A DNA stretch of 64,000 nt, from NCBI GenBank assembly GCA_949361645.1, contig OX442421.1, forward strand, positions 9,707,484-9,771,483. Direction: 5' to 3'. The notes under the pieces were generated by a model. The model saw only the letters and a list, made by a program, of their open reading frames with translations, was not told the origin of the DNA and did not search any database. The stretch is from Spongilla lacustris. Lineage: Eukaryota; Porifera; Demospongiae; Spongillida; Spongillidae. Below are positions 47,601-60,078 of the stretch, in pieces. The position numbers and the translations under genes are program-made. The stretch's first letter is position 1. Every line of letters starts with the position of its first letter.

Positions 47601-50600
47601 ACAGCCCGTGCCTCTCATCAGGCACCAGCACGTTCTCATACTCCCTCACCACCCACTTGGTGATTGACAAGGTTCTCACACGGTTACAGGCAAAGCTAGA
47701 GCGAGACACCATGTAGTTCCCTTTGCCTCGGTGGATATTGTCTCCCTCCAGCCTGAAGCCTTCGAATGGTGCCATCGGTTTAAGCATCTTATCCACATCA
47801 GCAGGTTTTAGCTCTGCTAGGGCTGTGGGCTGAAAGGGGTATGAAAGGAAGTCATGCCAACCATCACACAAATACCCTCCCACACCTTCACACACATCTT
47901 CACAGACCAGCACATAAACACACGTCTCTGCACATCCAAATGGTACAGTACGCAACACATTTGCACACTCCAATTTCCATTTACACATGCACATTCACAC
48001 ACCATCCTTTACAGCAACATCTCCCTCACCATCTCCCCTCCCTCCCCACCACCACCACCACCTGGTCCCCTCACCACCATAAGCTTGACAGAAGCCTCGT
48101 GTCCCTTCATCTTAATGATCCTGCCCTGCTCAGGCCAGTCACTGAACTTCTCCCTTAGCAGGATGGACTCTCCTCCCTCTACGACACGAGCGAAGAGGGC
48201 CCAAGATGGCCGAGATATAGGCTTGGAGGTCTTCCTCATGCTGGCATTGATGTTGTGCTTGGACTGCCTCCCAATGCTGTTCTTCCTCAGGCGCCCTGAG
48301 GCCCTGGCCACAGAGGTCCTGGTGGGTATGTGCTGGAACACTGCAGGCCTACAGTCCTTGTCAAAGTGTGCCCTCCCTAGCTCCAGGGCCTTCTTGCGCT
48401 GCTTGGTGGGCGACTGCCTTCCCACCCACACATATACCTCAGATACAAAGTCTAGGAGAAAAATCTAGAAATGGGCAGAAAAAAAAAACAGATGGATGGG
48501 CACCAGAGGAGACATAACATGGCCACCAGAGGAGACATAACATGGGCACCAGAGGAACATGACATGGGCACCAGAGGAGACATAACATGGGCACCAGAGG
48601 AGACATAACATGGCCACCAGAGGAGACATAACATGGCAACCAGAGGAGACATAACATGGCCACCAGAGGAGACATAACATGGCCACCAGAGGAGACATGA
48701 CATGGCCACCAGAGGAGACATAACATGGCCACCAGAGGAGACATAACATGGCCACCAGAGGAGACATAACATGGGCACCAGAGGAACATGACATGGGCAC
48801 CAGAGGAGACATAACATGGGCACCAGAGGAGACATAACATGGCCACCAGAGGAGACATAACATGGCAACCAGAGGAGACATGACATGGGCACCAGAGGAG
48901 ACATGACATGGCCACCAGAGGAACATGACATGGGCACCAGAGGAACATGACATGGGCACCAGAGGAGACATAACATGGGCACCAGAGGAGACATAACATG
49001 GCCACCAGAGGAGACATAACATGGCAACCAGAGGAGACATAACATGGCCACCAGAGGAGACATGACATGGCCACCAGAGGAACATAACATGGCCACCAGA
49101 GGAGACATAACATGGCCACCAGAGGAGACATAACATGGCCACCAGAGGAGACATAACATGGCCACCAGAGGAGACATGACATGGCCACCAGAGGAGACAT
49201 AACATGGGCACCAGAGGAACATGACATGGCCACCAGAGGAGACATAACATGGCCACCAGAGGAGACATAACATGGCCACCAGAGGAGACATAACATGGCC
49301 ACCAGAGGAGACATAACATACCTTTGTGGTGTCCAGCATTGCAAACTTCAGCATCTGTTGAGAGTTTGCTTGGTAGGGTATAAACTGAACATCATTGCCA
49401 TCCTCTTTGAGTTCGTACACTCTTGTTGCTGCGATAACACCTTTCTCATACACCTCATCTGCCTGAGTACTCTCTGAGGCTATAGAGATTTACAACAGCA
49501 ATGGGCCATGGTACATGGATGGAACAATGGACCATGCATGGTACATGGATGGAACAATGGACCATGGTACATGGATGGAGCAATGGGCCATGGTACATGG
49601 ATGGAGCAATGGGCCATGGTACATGGATGTAGCAATGGACCATGGTACATGGATGTAGCAATGGGCCATGGTACATGGATGGAGCAATGGACCATGGTAC
49701 ATGGATGGAGCAATGGGCCATGGTACATGGATGGAGCAATGGACCATGGTACATGGATGGAGCAATGGACCATGGTACATGGATGGAGCAATGGACCATG
49801 GTACATGGATGGAGCAATGGGCCATGGTACATGGATGGAGCAATGGACCATGGTACATGGATGGAGCAATGGACCATGGTACATGGATGGAGCAATGGAC
49901 CATGGTACATGGATGGAGCAATGGGCCATGGTACATGGATGGAGCAATGGACCATGGTACATGGATGGAGCAATGGGCCATGGTACATGGATGGAACAAT
50001 GGGCCATGGTACATCGATGGAGCAATGGGCCATGGTACATGGATGGAGCAATGGGCCATGGTACATGGATGGAGCAATGGACCATGGTACATGGATGGAG
50101 CAATGGACCATGGTACATGGATGGAGCAATGGGCCATGGTACATCGATGGAGCAATGGGTAATGACTGCAACAAGACCTTACATTTCACTTCTTGCTTCC
50201 CCCCAAGGAGTGCCCAGAAGTCCTTGTCTCTGTCAGGGACATCCACCCCCTCCTCAATAGTGCTAATCCTATTTGACTGGCAGTTCAATTCCTTCCTGTT
50301 CAAGATCCGAGACACAATGTCTGCTCCCTACAGGGGTTTAGAGTGAGGTAAATATCTGCCCCCTACAGGGGTTTAGAGTGAGGTAAATATCTGCCCCCCT
50401 ACAGGGGTTTAGAGTGAGGTAAATATCTGCCCCCTACAGGGGGGCTGGAATGAGTAAGGATGTGTAGTGTATAGGTGACTGGAGATGATAGGGGAGGGGA
50501 GGAGGTGAGGACCAATGAGGTGGGGGAGGTGAGGAGGTGAGGACCAATGAGGCGGGGGAGGGTAAGGAGGTGAGGACCAATGAGGTGGGGAGGTAAGGAG

Positions 50601-51988
50601 GTGAGGACCAATGAGGTGGAGGGTAAGGAGGTGATGTACTAGCAAGATTGGACCAGAGGGTCATTCTGTCCTTCTCAATGACATAGGACCGAACTCTGGC
50701 CTTCTCCATAATATAGGACTTACTCTGTCCTTCTCCATAATATAGGACTTACTCTGGCCTTCTCAATGACGTTAGCAGCTTTGCCCACCCAGTGGTACAG
50801 ACTCTTGCCACTCACACACAGGAAAACATCACCAGAGTTCAGAGAGGTGGCTGAGGGCTCTACCAAGTATGTCTGTACATATCTGCGACCTGGGGGGGGG
50901 TGGGGAGGGAGGGAGGGAGGGAGGGAGAGAGGAAAGGAGGGATATGATTATCACGTGTACCACATGATCATTACATGCATCACAACCACATGATCATATG
51001 ACATAAAACACATTATCACATGACATGCACAGGATAAGGGAATGAAATGGCAGGGACAGTTAAGGTATATGAAGAAGCTTACCTTTCACCATTAGAAGCA
51101 TCACGCTGTGTTTTGTGTTCATTTCTTCGCCCATGATCTGTGTGGAGACTTCAGGCTCTCCCGAGACCTCTCCTGCAGCCTGCTCAGATGTCTTGTCCAC
51201 TGTGCCCGTCTTCCTCAGCTTAACATTGCTAAAGTCCAGCTTAATAGCTAAGCCGTTGATAGCAGCTGGGTCCATCTTCTTCTTGGCTATAGGTAAGGTA
51301 TTGAAGGAAGGATGGGGAGAGGGGGAGAGGGGGAGAGGGGGAGAGGGGGTAAAGAGGGGGCAGAGAGAGGGGAGGAAAAGTGGGTGGAGAGGGAGGGAAG
51401 GAGGAGATGAACAAAGAAAACTGATATGGAAAGACAACACTCCAGGCTGCACACCATTACAAATGGCGGGGCCTTCCCTCGCATGAATACTGTGATATGT
51501 ATGTGAGTTACCTGTGTTATCATGTGAGTTACCTGTGTAATCATGTGAGTTACCTGTGTTATCATGTGAGTTACCTTGTAATCATGTGATGTACCTGTGT
51601 AATCATGTGATGTACATGTACCTGTGTAATCATGTGATGTACCTGTGTTATCATGTGATGTACCTGTGTTATCATGTGATGTACCTGTGTTATCATGTGA
51701 TGTACCTGTGTTATCATGTGATGTACCTGTGTTATCATGTGATGTACCTGTGTTATCATGTGATGTACCTGTGTTATCATGTGATGTACTTGTTATCATG
51801 TGATGTACCTGTGTTATCATGTGATGTACTTGTGGCATTCTGTGTGCGTGTGTGTGTGTGCATGTGTGTGTGTGCATGTGTGTGTGTGTGTGTGCATGTG
51901 CATGTGTGTGTGTGTGTGCATGTGTGTGTGTGTGTGCATGTGTGTGTGTGTGTGTGTGTGCATGTGCATGTGTGTGTGTGTGTGTGTG

Positions 51989-52031
<43 letters not shown>

Positions 52032-55000
52032 GAATGAACGTACACATGTAGGTAGAGTACAGGTTGGGGTCAAGGACTGCAGCGTGGGGTGACTCTGCTG
52101 GGGCCTCAGGAGCAGAGAAGTCGGCGGAGACATTCTGTCTGTTGTGTAGCATCTTCAAGTGGCCAGCAGATGGCTTCTGCCTGAATGCAGGTCTTACTAG
52201 CCTTCTGTGGTCTGAGTTCTTTAGTCTGTGAGGGTGATGGTGAGGTGGCACAAGTGATGAGGTGGACATGAAGAGGGTGATGGTGAGGTGGCACAAGTGA
52301 TGAGGTGGACATGAAGAGGGTGATGGTGAGGTGGCACAAGTGATGAGGTGGACATGAAGAGGGTGATAAGCGATGCTAGCAAGGTGATGCTAAGGCAGAA
52401 TGAGTATGACATTCACACACACACACACCCCTGCACTTACACAGACGCTTCAGCACTGATCTGGTTGAACACAGCGATGTCATCACTAGCCTTACGCATG
52501 CTTTTCCTGGACGCAGAGGTTTTGTGCAGAGGAGTTCTGTGAAGTGTGTCTCCCTGGGATGCAGCCCCACCCCCCACCTGTTGTGTGCGTGGGAGTGTGC
52601 CCGTCTTGTTTGGCAGTACACGCATACTGGAATGGGACTTGGACAACCTCATGGGGTCTCTGTGCACAACCCTGTCCCCACTAGACACCCTCTTCATAGT
52701 GAGGTGGGAAGGTGAGAGTGTGCTGTCCTTGGCCCCAGTCCCCTTCCGCCCAGCCGCTGTGGCTGAAGAAGGTCTGGCGCACACGCTGGACCTCGCAGAG
52801 CGCATGGCCGTACTGCCCCTCTTGAGGGTACTGGTGTCACTGCTGCGCTTGAGGGTGCCTGCCCCGCCCACAACGTGCTTCACGACCACAGGGTCAATGC
52901 TGTGCTTTGGTGTGCTCTCATTGGGAGCCTTAGCTCCATCTTTGGTAATGGGAAGGTCTGGGGACTTTACCCGTGAGATAGACGATTTGGGTATAGGTTG
53001 TGAGTTGCCCAAGTCCCTGGCAGAGAGCTTCTTCTTCATGCTGCTCCTGGCCACTACTGAAGACCTCCCCTTGGTGGACTGGCGAAGGGTGGACTTCAGA
53101 GGGGACTTGACTTCTGCCTTCTTACTCACCAGCCCATCACTCTGTGCTAACCTGGCACCATCTGCAGTGGACCTGGAAGATGTTTCAGCAGATGTCCACC
53201 GCTTGGAAGGGGGGCGTGGGGGCAACGCTGCCGTGAAAGTTGATTGTTTCTCTGCCTTTGTGGGGCCAACAGCAGCAGTGAAATCAAAGTGAGCCTTGGG
53301 ATGGGCTCCACCCACCGAGGCTCCACCCTTTCCATGCACTAGTATGCTCTTTGCGTGATGGTCAGGTGTCTGGCTGGCCCCGCCCCTTGTGGGGCTGGGC
53401 ACATCATCGATATCCATCAAGGCTTCTCCACTGGACTGCCTGGAGTGTGTGGAAGAGGCAGCAGAGGACTGGTCAGCCATGACAGGAGGCAGAGGTGACC
53501 CAGAATGGGAAAGGCTTAAATTGGTAGCTATATCGCCGGTAGCCCCATCTCCTACCCCACCTGCCCCGCCCAAATACGTACTCAGTTTGTTGTCTGATTC
53601 ACTAAGCAGGGCATCAAGGTCCACAGGTTGGTTACCATGGCTACCGTCAAGGAAGGTGAAGTTGGTGGCATGTTGCGTGATTGTGATGTTGAGAGGTGTG
53701 GCACCTTTGGAGGGGGCAGGGGAGGGGCTCAGGGGGGAGGTTGGACCGGGCACTCCAACCTTCCGCTTCCTGTGTTGTGACGGAGAGGAAAAAACTGAAT
53801 CTAATGAGACTGGGGAGGAGGTAGGATCAGAATTCTGTTTGCTTGAATGTGGAGTGACAGAGGAGGATGAGGATGGCTTCTTGGGGGATGAGGATAGCTT
53901 CTTGGGGGCCATGTTAGGTGCAGACGCCCTTTTGGATGTAGGGGATTGTGCAGGACTGCTTGCAGGTTGGGTACTCGCCGAGAGTCGTTTGGAAACAGCA
54001 GCCAGCGGTGCAAGGCTCTCCCTCCCTCCCACAGGTGACTTCTTGGCTGAAACAGGTGAGCCTAGGGAGCTCCCTGCTGCAATGGGTGAGCCTAGGGAGC
54101 TTTTAGCACCAACAGGTGACTTCTTTGCAGCCATTGGAGAGTTCTGTGTTCCAACAGGGGAGGCAGGTGATTTCTTGCCTGCAACAGGTGATAGCAGTGA
54201 GCCTTTTGTGCCAACAGAAGAACTTTTGGCTGCAACAGGTGAGTTTCTGGCTGCAACAGGTGAGTTTCTGGCTGCAACAGGTGAGTTTCTGGCTGCAACA
54301 GGTGAGTTTCTGGCAGCAACAGGTGAATTTCTGGCTGCAACAGGAGAGCTTTTGGCAGCAGCTGCAGTACTTGTTGACTTCTTGGTTCCAACAGGAGAAC
54401 TTTTGGCAGCAGCTGCTGTACTTACTGACTTCTTGGTTCCAACAGGAGAACTTTTGGCATCAGCTGCAGTACTTGTTGACTTTTTGGTTCCAACAGGAGA
54501 GCTTTTGGCAGCAGCTGCTGTACTTACTGACTTCTTGGTTCCAACAGGCGACTGTTTAGCCGTTGTGTGTGTGCTATGTGCTGAGGGAGCATTGGTGTGT
54601 GTGCTATGTGCTGAGGGAGCATTGGTGTGTGTGCTATGTGCTGCATTCTCCTCAATGGTGTGCACAGAGGGAGCATTGGATGCAGACTTCTTGGTTTTGT
54701 GTAAAAAGCTTGGTAAGAAGCTTCTTTTTCGCGGCTTTTGCTCAGCTGTGGCACCTGAGCCGCTGGAACCCTTGTCCTCCACACTCCCCTCAAGATGTTC
54801 CATGGGCGTGGCTTGATGCACCATGGGCGTGGTTGGATATTCTGTGGGCGTGGCTGGGTGCACCATGGGCGTGGCTGGATGCTCCAGAGGCTTGGCAAGG
54901 TCCTCACCAACATGGGGATCCGTGGGACTGAGAGGATCATTAGGGAAGATCTGGGAATTGGACTGACGGCGGACCACCTTGCGGTTGTTGGCAAACCTTA

Positions 55001-58000
55001 GTAACGCGGGGGCGGAGGCAGACTTGAGCTCATCGTCATCTTCGTGCTGAGGGGAAGTCCCAGGGGGAGGTGACACCTTTACCTGGGTCAGGGAGATCTG
55101 TGCGTGCCCCCCCTCCTTCTCCCCACCAACCACTGCCCCCTCGTTAGCCGTGCCCGCAGGTCCCACCAGGTGCTGCAGGCTCTGGGCCCTGGGCATCACC
55201 TCCATGTCCTCCACCACAGCAAGCCTCTCCTTCTCTGTCAGAGTGTTCAGACGTTGCTCACTGACTGTTGCAGGCAGACCAAAGCTAGGGTCACCTGAGC
55301 TAGGGTCACCTGAGCTGTCGGCAAAATACCAGGATGTGGTTTCTAGGGACTTGTGCGATGACTTTGAGCGCACCCGCATGAAGGAGTCACTAAAGCGCTT
55401 GAAGATGGACTTGGACTTCTGCTCCGGGGAGGAGTCACTGTGGGGTGTGTCCTTGTGGGGGTCATTATTATCGAAATTAGGTGTGGTGGGAAGGTGTGAG
55501 GGTGGATCAACTGCTGATGGACTTTGACCCTTAGTGTTGTGCTGTTTTCTGAACTTAACTTCAGGAGGACTGCTATGGCTCCTTAGCAATGGTGACCCAG
55601 GTGACGTGGGGGATGGTAGGTCCGAGGGGGATATCACCTCTGCCCCCTTGAAGTTGGAAGAAGACCCCGCCTCTGTATCCCCTCTCTCCTTGGTGGGACT
55701 CCTCGCCTTACTGGAGGGCTTTTCGTTGCTTTGTTTCTTATTCTTCTCCTTCTTCTCCTTGACGTGGCTCTTGTCTGGCTTCTTGATCAGAGCCGCAGGG
55801 GCAATGCCCTCCTCCCCAGACCTTACAGTGCTCTCCTCCCCATGCTCAATGGAGAGGAAATCAGGCGTGTCTTGAGTGAACCCTGACCTCCCTGTGGTCA
55901 CAAAGGTCACCGCCTGCACATCGTTGAGGTCTTCAGCATAGCGCACTAGTCCCTTGCTGTGAGGAGTGTCGATATCATCATCGTCACTATAGCCAGACTG
56001 TGAATTAAGCTGGGGCCTCTGAGAAGAAGAGTGATTTGTCTTGGACCCATGTGAACTAGAGGAGTGGTTAACTTTGGGGTCATGTGATCCTGTATGTTTG
56101 GGATCATGTGATCCTGTATGTTTGGGATCATGTGATTCTGTATGTTTGGGATCATGTGATCCTGTTTGGTCACTGCCCATGTGTAACACAATAACTTGGG
56201 GGGAGGGGCGTGTTGAGCGTGATACAGGTATGGACGAGTCCCCATTGAGCCTTGAACCAGAAGCAGTTGGCAGTTTACTTTTGTGTGCTGTGGTGACCTC
56301 AGCCATGGTCTTAACATGGCCACTACTATCCTGGGAGTCCTTTGTGGCCCCCCGGGAACCCTTGACCTCCTGGGAGTCCTTTTTGGCCCCCCGGGAACCC
56401 TTGATGCCATGTGACTGCATGTTTGTTGGCCGGCTGCGATGTGAAGAGGAGGAGGGGTCCATTTGGTCAGACTGGTGAGGTGAGAACAGCATTCACATGA
56501 CAACGTGTGTACATGTGTACATGTGTGTACATGTGTACATGTGTACATGTGTGTGCATGTGTACATGTGTACATGTGTGTACATGTGTACATGTGTGTAC
56601 ATGTGTGTACATGTGTGTACACGTGTACATGTGTGTACATGTGTACATGTGTGTGCATGTGTACATGTGTGTACATGTGTACATGTGTGTGCATGTGTAC
56701 ATGTGTGTACATGTGTACATGTGTGTACATGTGTACATGTGTGTACATGTGTACATGTGTGTGCATGTGTACATGTGTGTGCATGTGTACATGTGTGTAC
56801 ATGTGTACATGTGTGTACATGTGTACATGTGTACATGTGTACATGTGTGTACATGTGTACATGTGTGTGCATGTGTGTACATGTGTACATGTGTGTACAT
56901 GTGTGTGCATGTGTGTGCGTGTGTGTGTGTACATGTGTGTATGTGTGTGTTTGTACATGTGTGTGTGCATGTGTGTGCATGTGTGTGTACATGTGTGCAT
57001 GTGAGGATTACAAACTTCCCATTATTGGTAACAAGTATTAATTAACTTCCATATTGAATTGAAACTTTTATATTGATAGCTTGTGCAGTTACTTTTCTAC
57101 ACTTCACATTAATACCTTATAAGGTTGTGTTTAAGTATTAAAATGTGTGTAACCATGGTGACTGAATGTGAATATGTAACTATGCCTGAATTTCAAGATC
57201 CAAACTAAATAAGCATGCAAAAACATGTACCCAATCATTGACTATCTTCTTTTAAAAAATAATAATTTGAGTGACTGTTTCAATAAACCCTTGTAAGTTT
57301 AGGTAGGGTTACCTGTTGAAACAGGTAATGGTATATTAATTACCAGTAAAGTTTTGGATCAGTTAACTAATACTTGGTGCAGACAATATTAACAGTAGAT
57401 TAGAAACTAGATTACAAACCTATTAATAGTATATTGAGAAAGCTATTATTAGTCGATCCAAAAAACCTATTAATAGTAGAATAGTGAGGGCGTTAGCAGT
57501 AGATTGGGTGGCCAATTCATCACAATAATGTTTGCCTTTGATAGAGGTAAACCTTTGTGATAAGTGTGGGGGGTATTTACACACAGGGGTACCTTAAGTT
57601 GTTGCTTTTAAGTAGCTATTGTAAATATGTTTCAGTCTTTTGGGACCACCAAACCAACTATTTGGACTGTTGTAAAATAGCAAATCTGTCTTTTATTGCT
57701 ATGACAGAAGGTTGGATGGCTACCCTCCCTACTCCCTAGCAAATTGAAAACTGTCAACTCTCCATTGCATGCAGCTACACATAACCTAAACAAACATAAC
57801 CATTCAAATTCATTCATAACCATTCAAACTTATTAATAACCATTCATAACCATTCAAATTCATTCATAACCATTCAAACTTATTAATAACCATTCATAAC
57901 CATTCAAACTTATTAGTAATCATTTATACTAAACAAACATAACCACCTTGTGTGAATAGATGTGTGGTACAAATATACTGGTCTAGACCAATCATATGGG

Positions 58001-60026
58001 TACATGGTCCAGATTGATCACATGATCCAGGTTATCACATGATCCAGAGTTCATCACATGACTACTTATAAAGCTCGCCACACCCTGTGTGTGTGTGTGT
58101 GTGTGTACAAGGTGTCTAAGCTCCTTTCAAGGCTAAAGTGCCCCTATGTCTCACCCCATTGACCTAAGGCCAAATGGAAAATTCCATTGGACCTCACAAT
58201 CAACTACTAATACACACTAATACCCATAATTCCCAGAAACCTTGGTATTAGATTTAACTTGGGGGTGATGTGTGATGGTGATATTGGGGGTGATGTGTGA
58301 TGGTGATCTTGGGGGTGATGTGTGATGGTGATATTGGGGGTGATGTGTGATGGTGATCTTGGGGGTGATGTGTGATGGTGATATTGGGGGTGATGTGTGA
58401 TGTGATCTTGGGGGTGATGTGTGATGGTGATATTGGGGGTGATGTGTGATGGTGATCTTGGGGGTGATGTGTGATGGTGATCTTGGGGGTGATGTGTGAT
58501 GGTGATCTTGGGGGTGATGTGTGATGGTGATCTTGGGGGTGATGTGTGATGGTGATCTTGGGGGTGATGTGTGATGGTGATCTTGGGGATGATGTGTGAT
58601 GAGAGTGTGTCTTGGAGGTGATGTGTATCCTCATAATGGTGAGGTCGACCTGGGCATGAAAGGTGGTGTGATGTGATCCTGAGGGTACCCTGATGGTGTT
58701 AAGGTGGTGTGATGTGATCCTGAGGGTACCCTGATGGTGTTAAGGTGGTGTGATGTGATCCTGAGGGTACCCTGATGGTGTTAAGGTGGTGTGATGTGAT
58801 CCTGAGGGTACCCTGATGGTGTTAAGGTGGTGTGATGTGATCCTGAGGGTACCCTGATGGTGTTAAGGTGGTGTGATGTGATCCTGAGGGTACCCTGATG
58901 GTGTTAAGGTGGTGTGATGTGATCCTGAGGGTACCCTGATGGTGTTAAGGTGGTGTGATGTGATCCTGAGGGTACCCTGATGGTGTTAAGGTGGTGTGAT
59001 GTGATCCTGAGGGTACCCTGATGGTAAGGTGGTATGATGCGATCCTGAGGGTACCCTGATGGTGTTAAGGTGGTGTGATGCGATCCTGAGGGTACCCTGA
59101 TGGTGTTAAGGTGGTGTGATGTGATCCTGAGGGTACCCTGATGGTGTTAAGGTGGTGTGATCCTGAGGGTACCCTGATGGTGTTAAGGTGGTGTGATGTG
59201 ATCCTGAGGGTACCCTGATGGTGTTAAGGTGGTGTGATCCTGAGGGTACCCTGATGGTGTTAAGGTGGTGTGATGTGATCCTGAGGGTACCCTGATGGTG
59301 TTAAGGTGGTGTGATGCGATCCTGAGGGTACCCTGATGGTGTTAAGGTGGTGTGATGTGATCCTGAGGGTACCCTGATGGTGTTACGGTGGTGTGTTGTG
59401 TTAAGCCTGATTGACAATTTGACGCAAGAGCCCGCGATGCAACACAATGAAAGAAAAAAAACTCTGCCCTGGACTTGGCCATCATTTCTTAATAATGCAC
59501 CAGTATTGGGCGTGGTTTGCAATGTCACATTGCAGGAATAGAAATTTTTCAATTCCTGCGACAACTCATTGTATCACATCACGTGCTCTTGTGTCATATT
59601 GTGATCCAATATGCATAGGAAGGAAGAGTATGAGTGGGTGTGGTCAAATAGAATAGTGTAAACTATGGTATGTGTGAGACATGTGAGAAGGCATTTGAGT
59701 ATGTAGGAAAGGGTAGCCATGTGTAGTGGTGATGGTGAAGGTTGTGTTGAGTGGGTGTGGTGTGGGCGTATGTAAAAAAAATGGCACTTCCCATAACTAC
59801 ACCTTCCTCAGAATGTCTCTTTCCCCATACCCTCTCGATCGCTATTAAATGCGCACTTTCAGCAGTTCACTTTCAATTCATGAATATTCGCGAAGATAAT
59901 TATGATTAATTGAAGAATCCTTTCTCGGTAGGCTCCCAGTCTACCTCTACCCCCTATTAAATCTGTACAAGGGTACGACTAATTAGCGTATGCTGTCAAG
60001 CGTATCTACGCACATAGCTTCTCGCT

Positions 60027-60078
<52 letters not shown>

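Noticed and set aside
48439..49453. Frames of 284-333 aa ([16 protein letters not shown] repeats)
   Set aside because: The intronic 23-24 bp array is open in all three minus frames; only 49322-49479 is a real exon.
49480..50346. Frames of up to 286 aa ([10 protein letters not shown] / [10 protein letters not shown] repeats)
   Set aside because: The 26 bp intronic array is open on both strands; it carries no domain or splice support.
50434..50709. Possible extra supervillin exon ([17 protein letters not shown])
   Set aside because: It is a decayed copy of the exon 5 end produced by the donor-side repeat. Exon 5 joins exon 6 directly in phase, as in known supervillins.
53389..54816. A 475 aa plus-strand frame antisense to supervillin exon 2, with many CAG|GTGAGT-like sites
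   Set aside because: It mirrors the codon pattern of the real minus-strand exon; the donor-like motifs come from the reverse of the SPVAA codons.
56467..57045. Frames of [10 protein letters not shown] / [10 protein letters not shown] repeats
   Set aside because: Translations of the (gtgtacat)n array.
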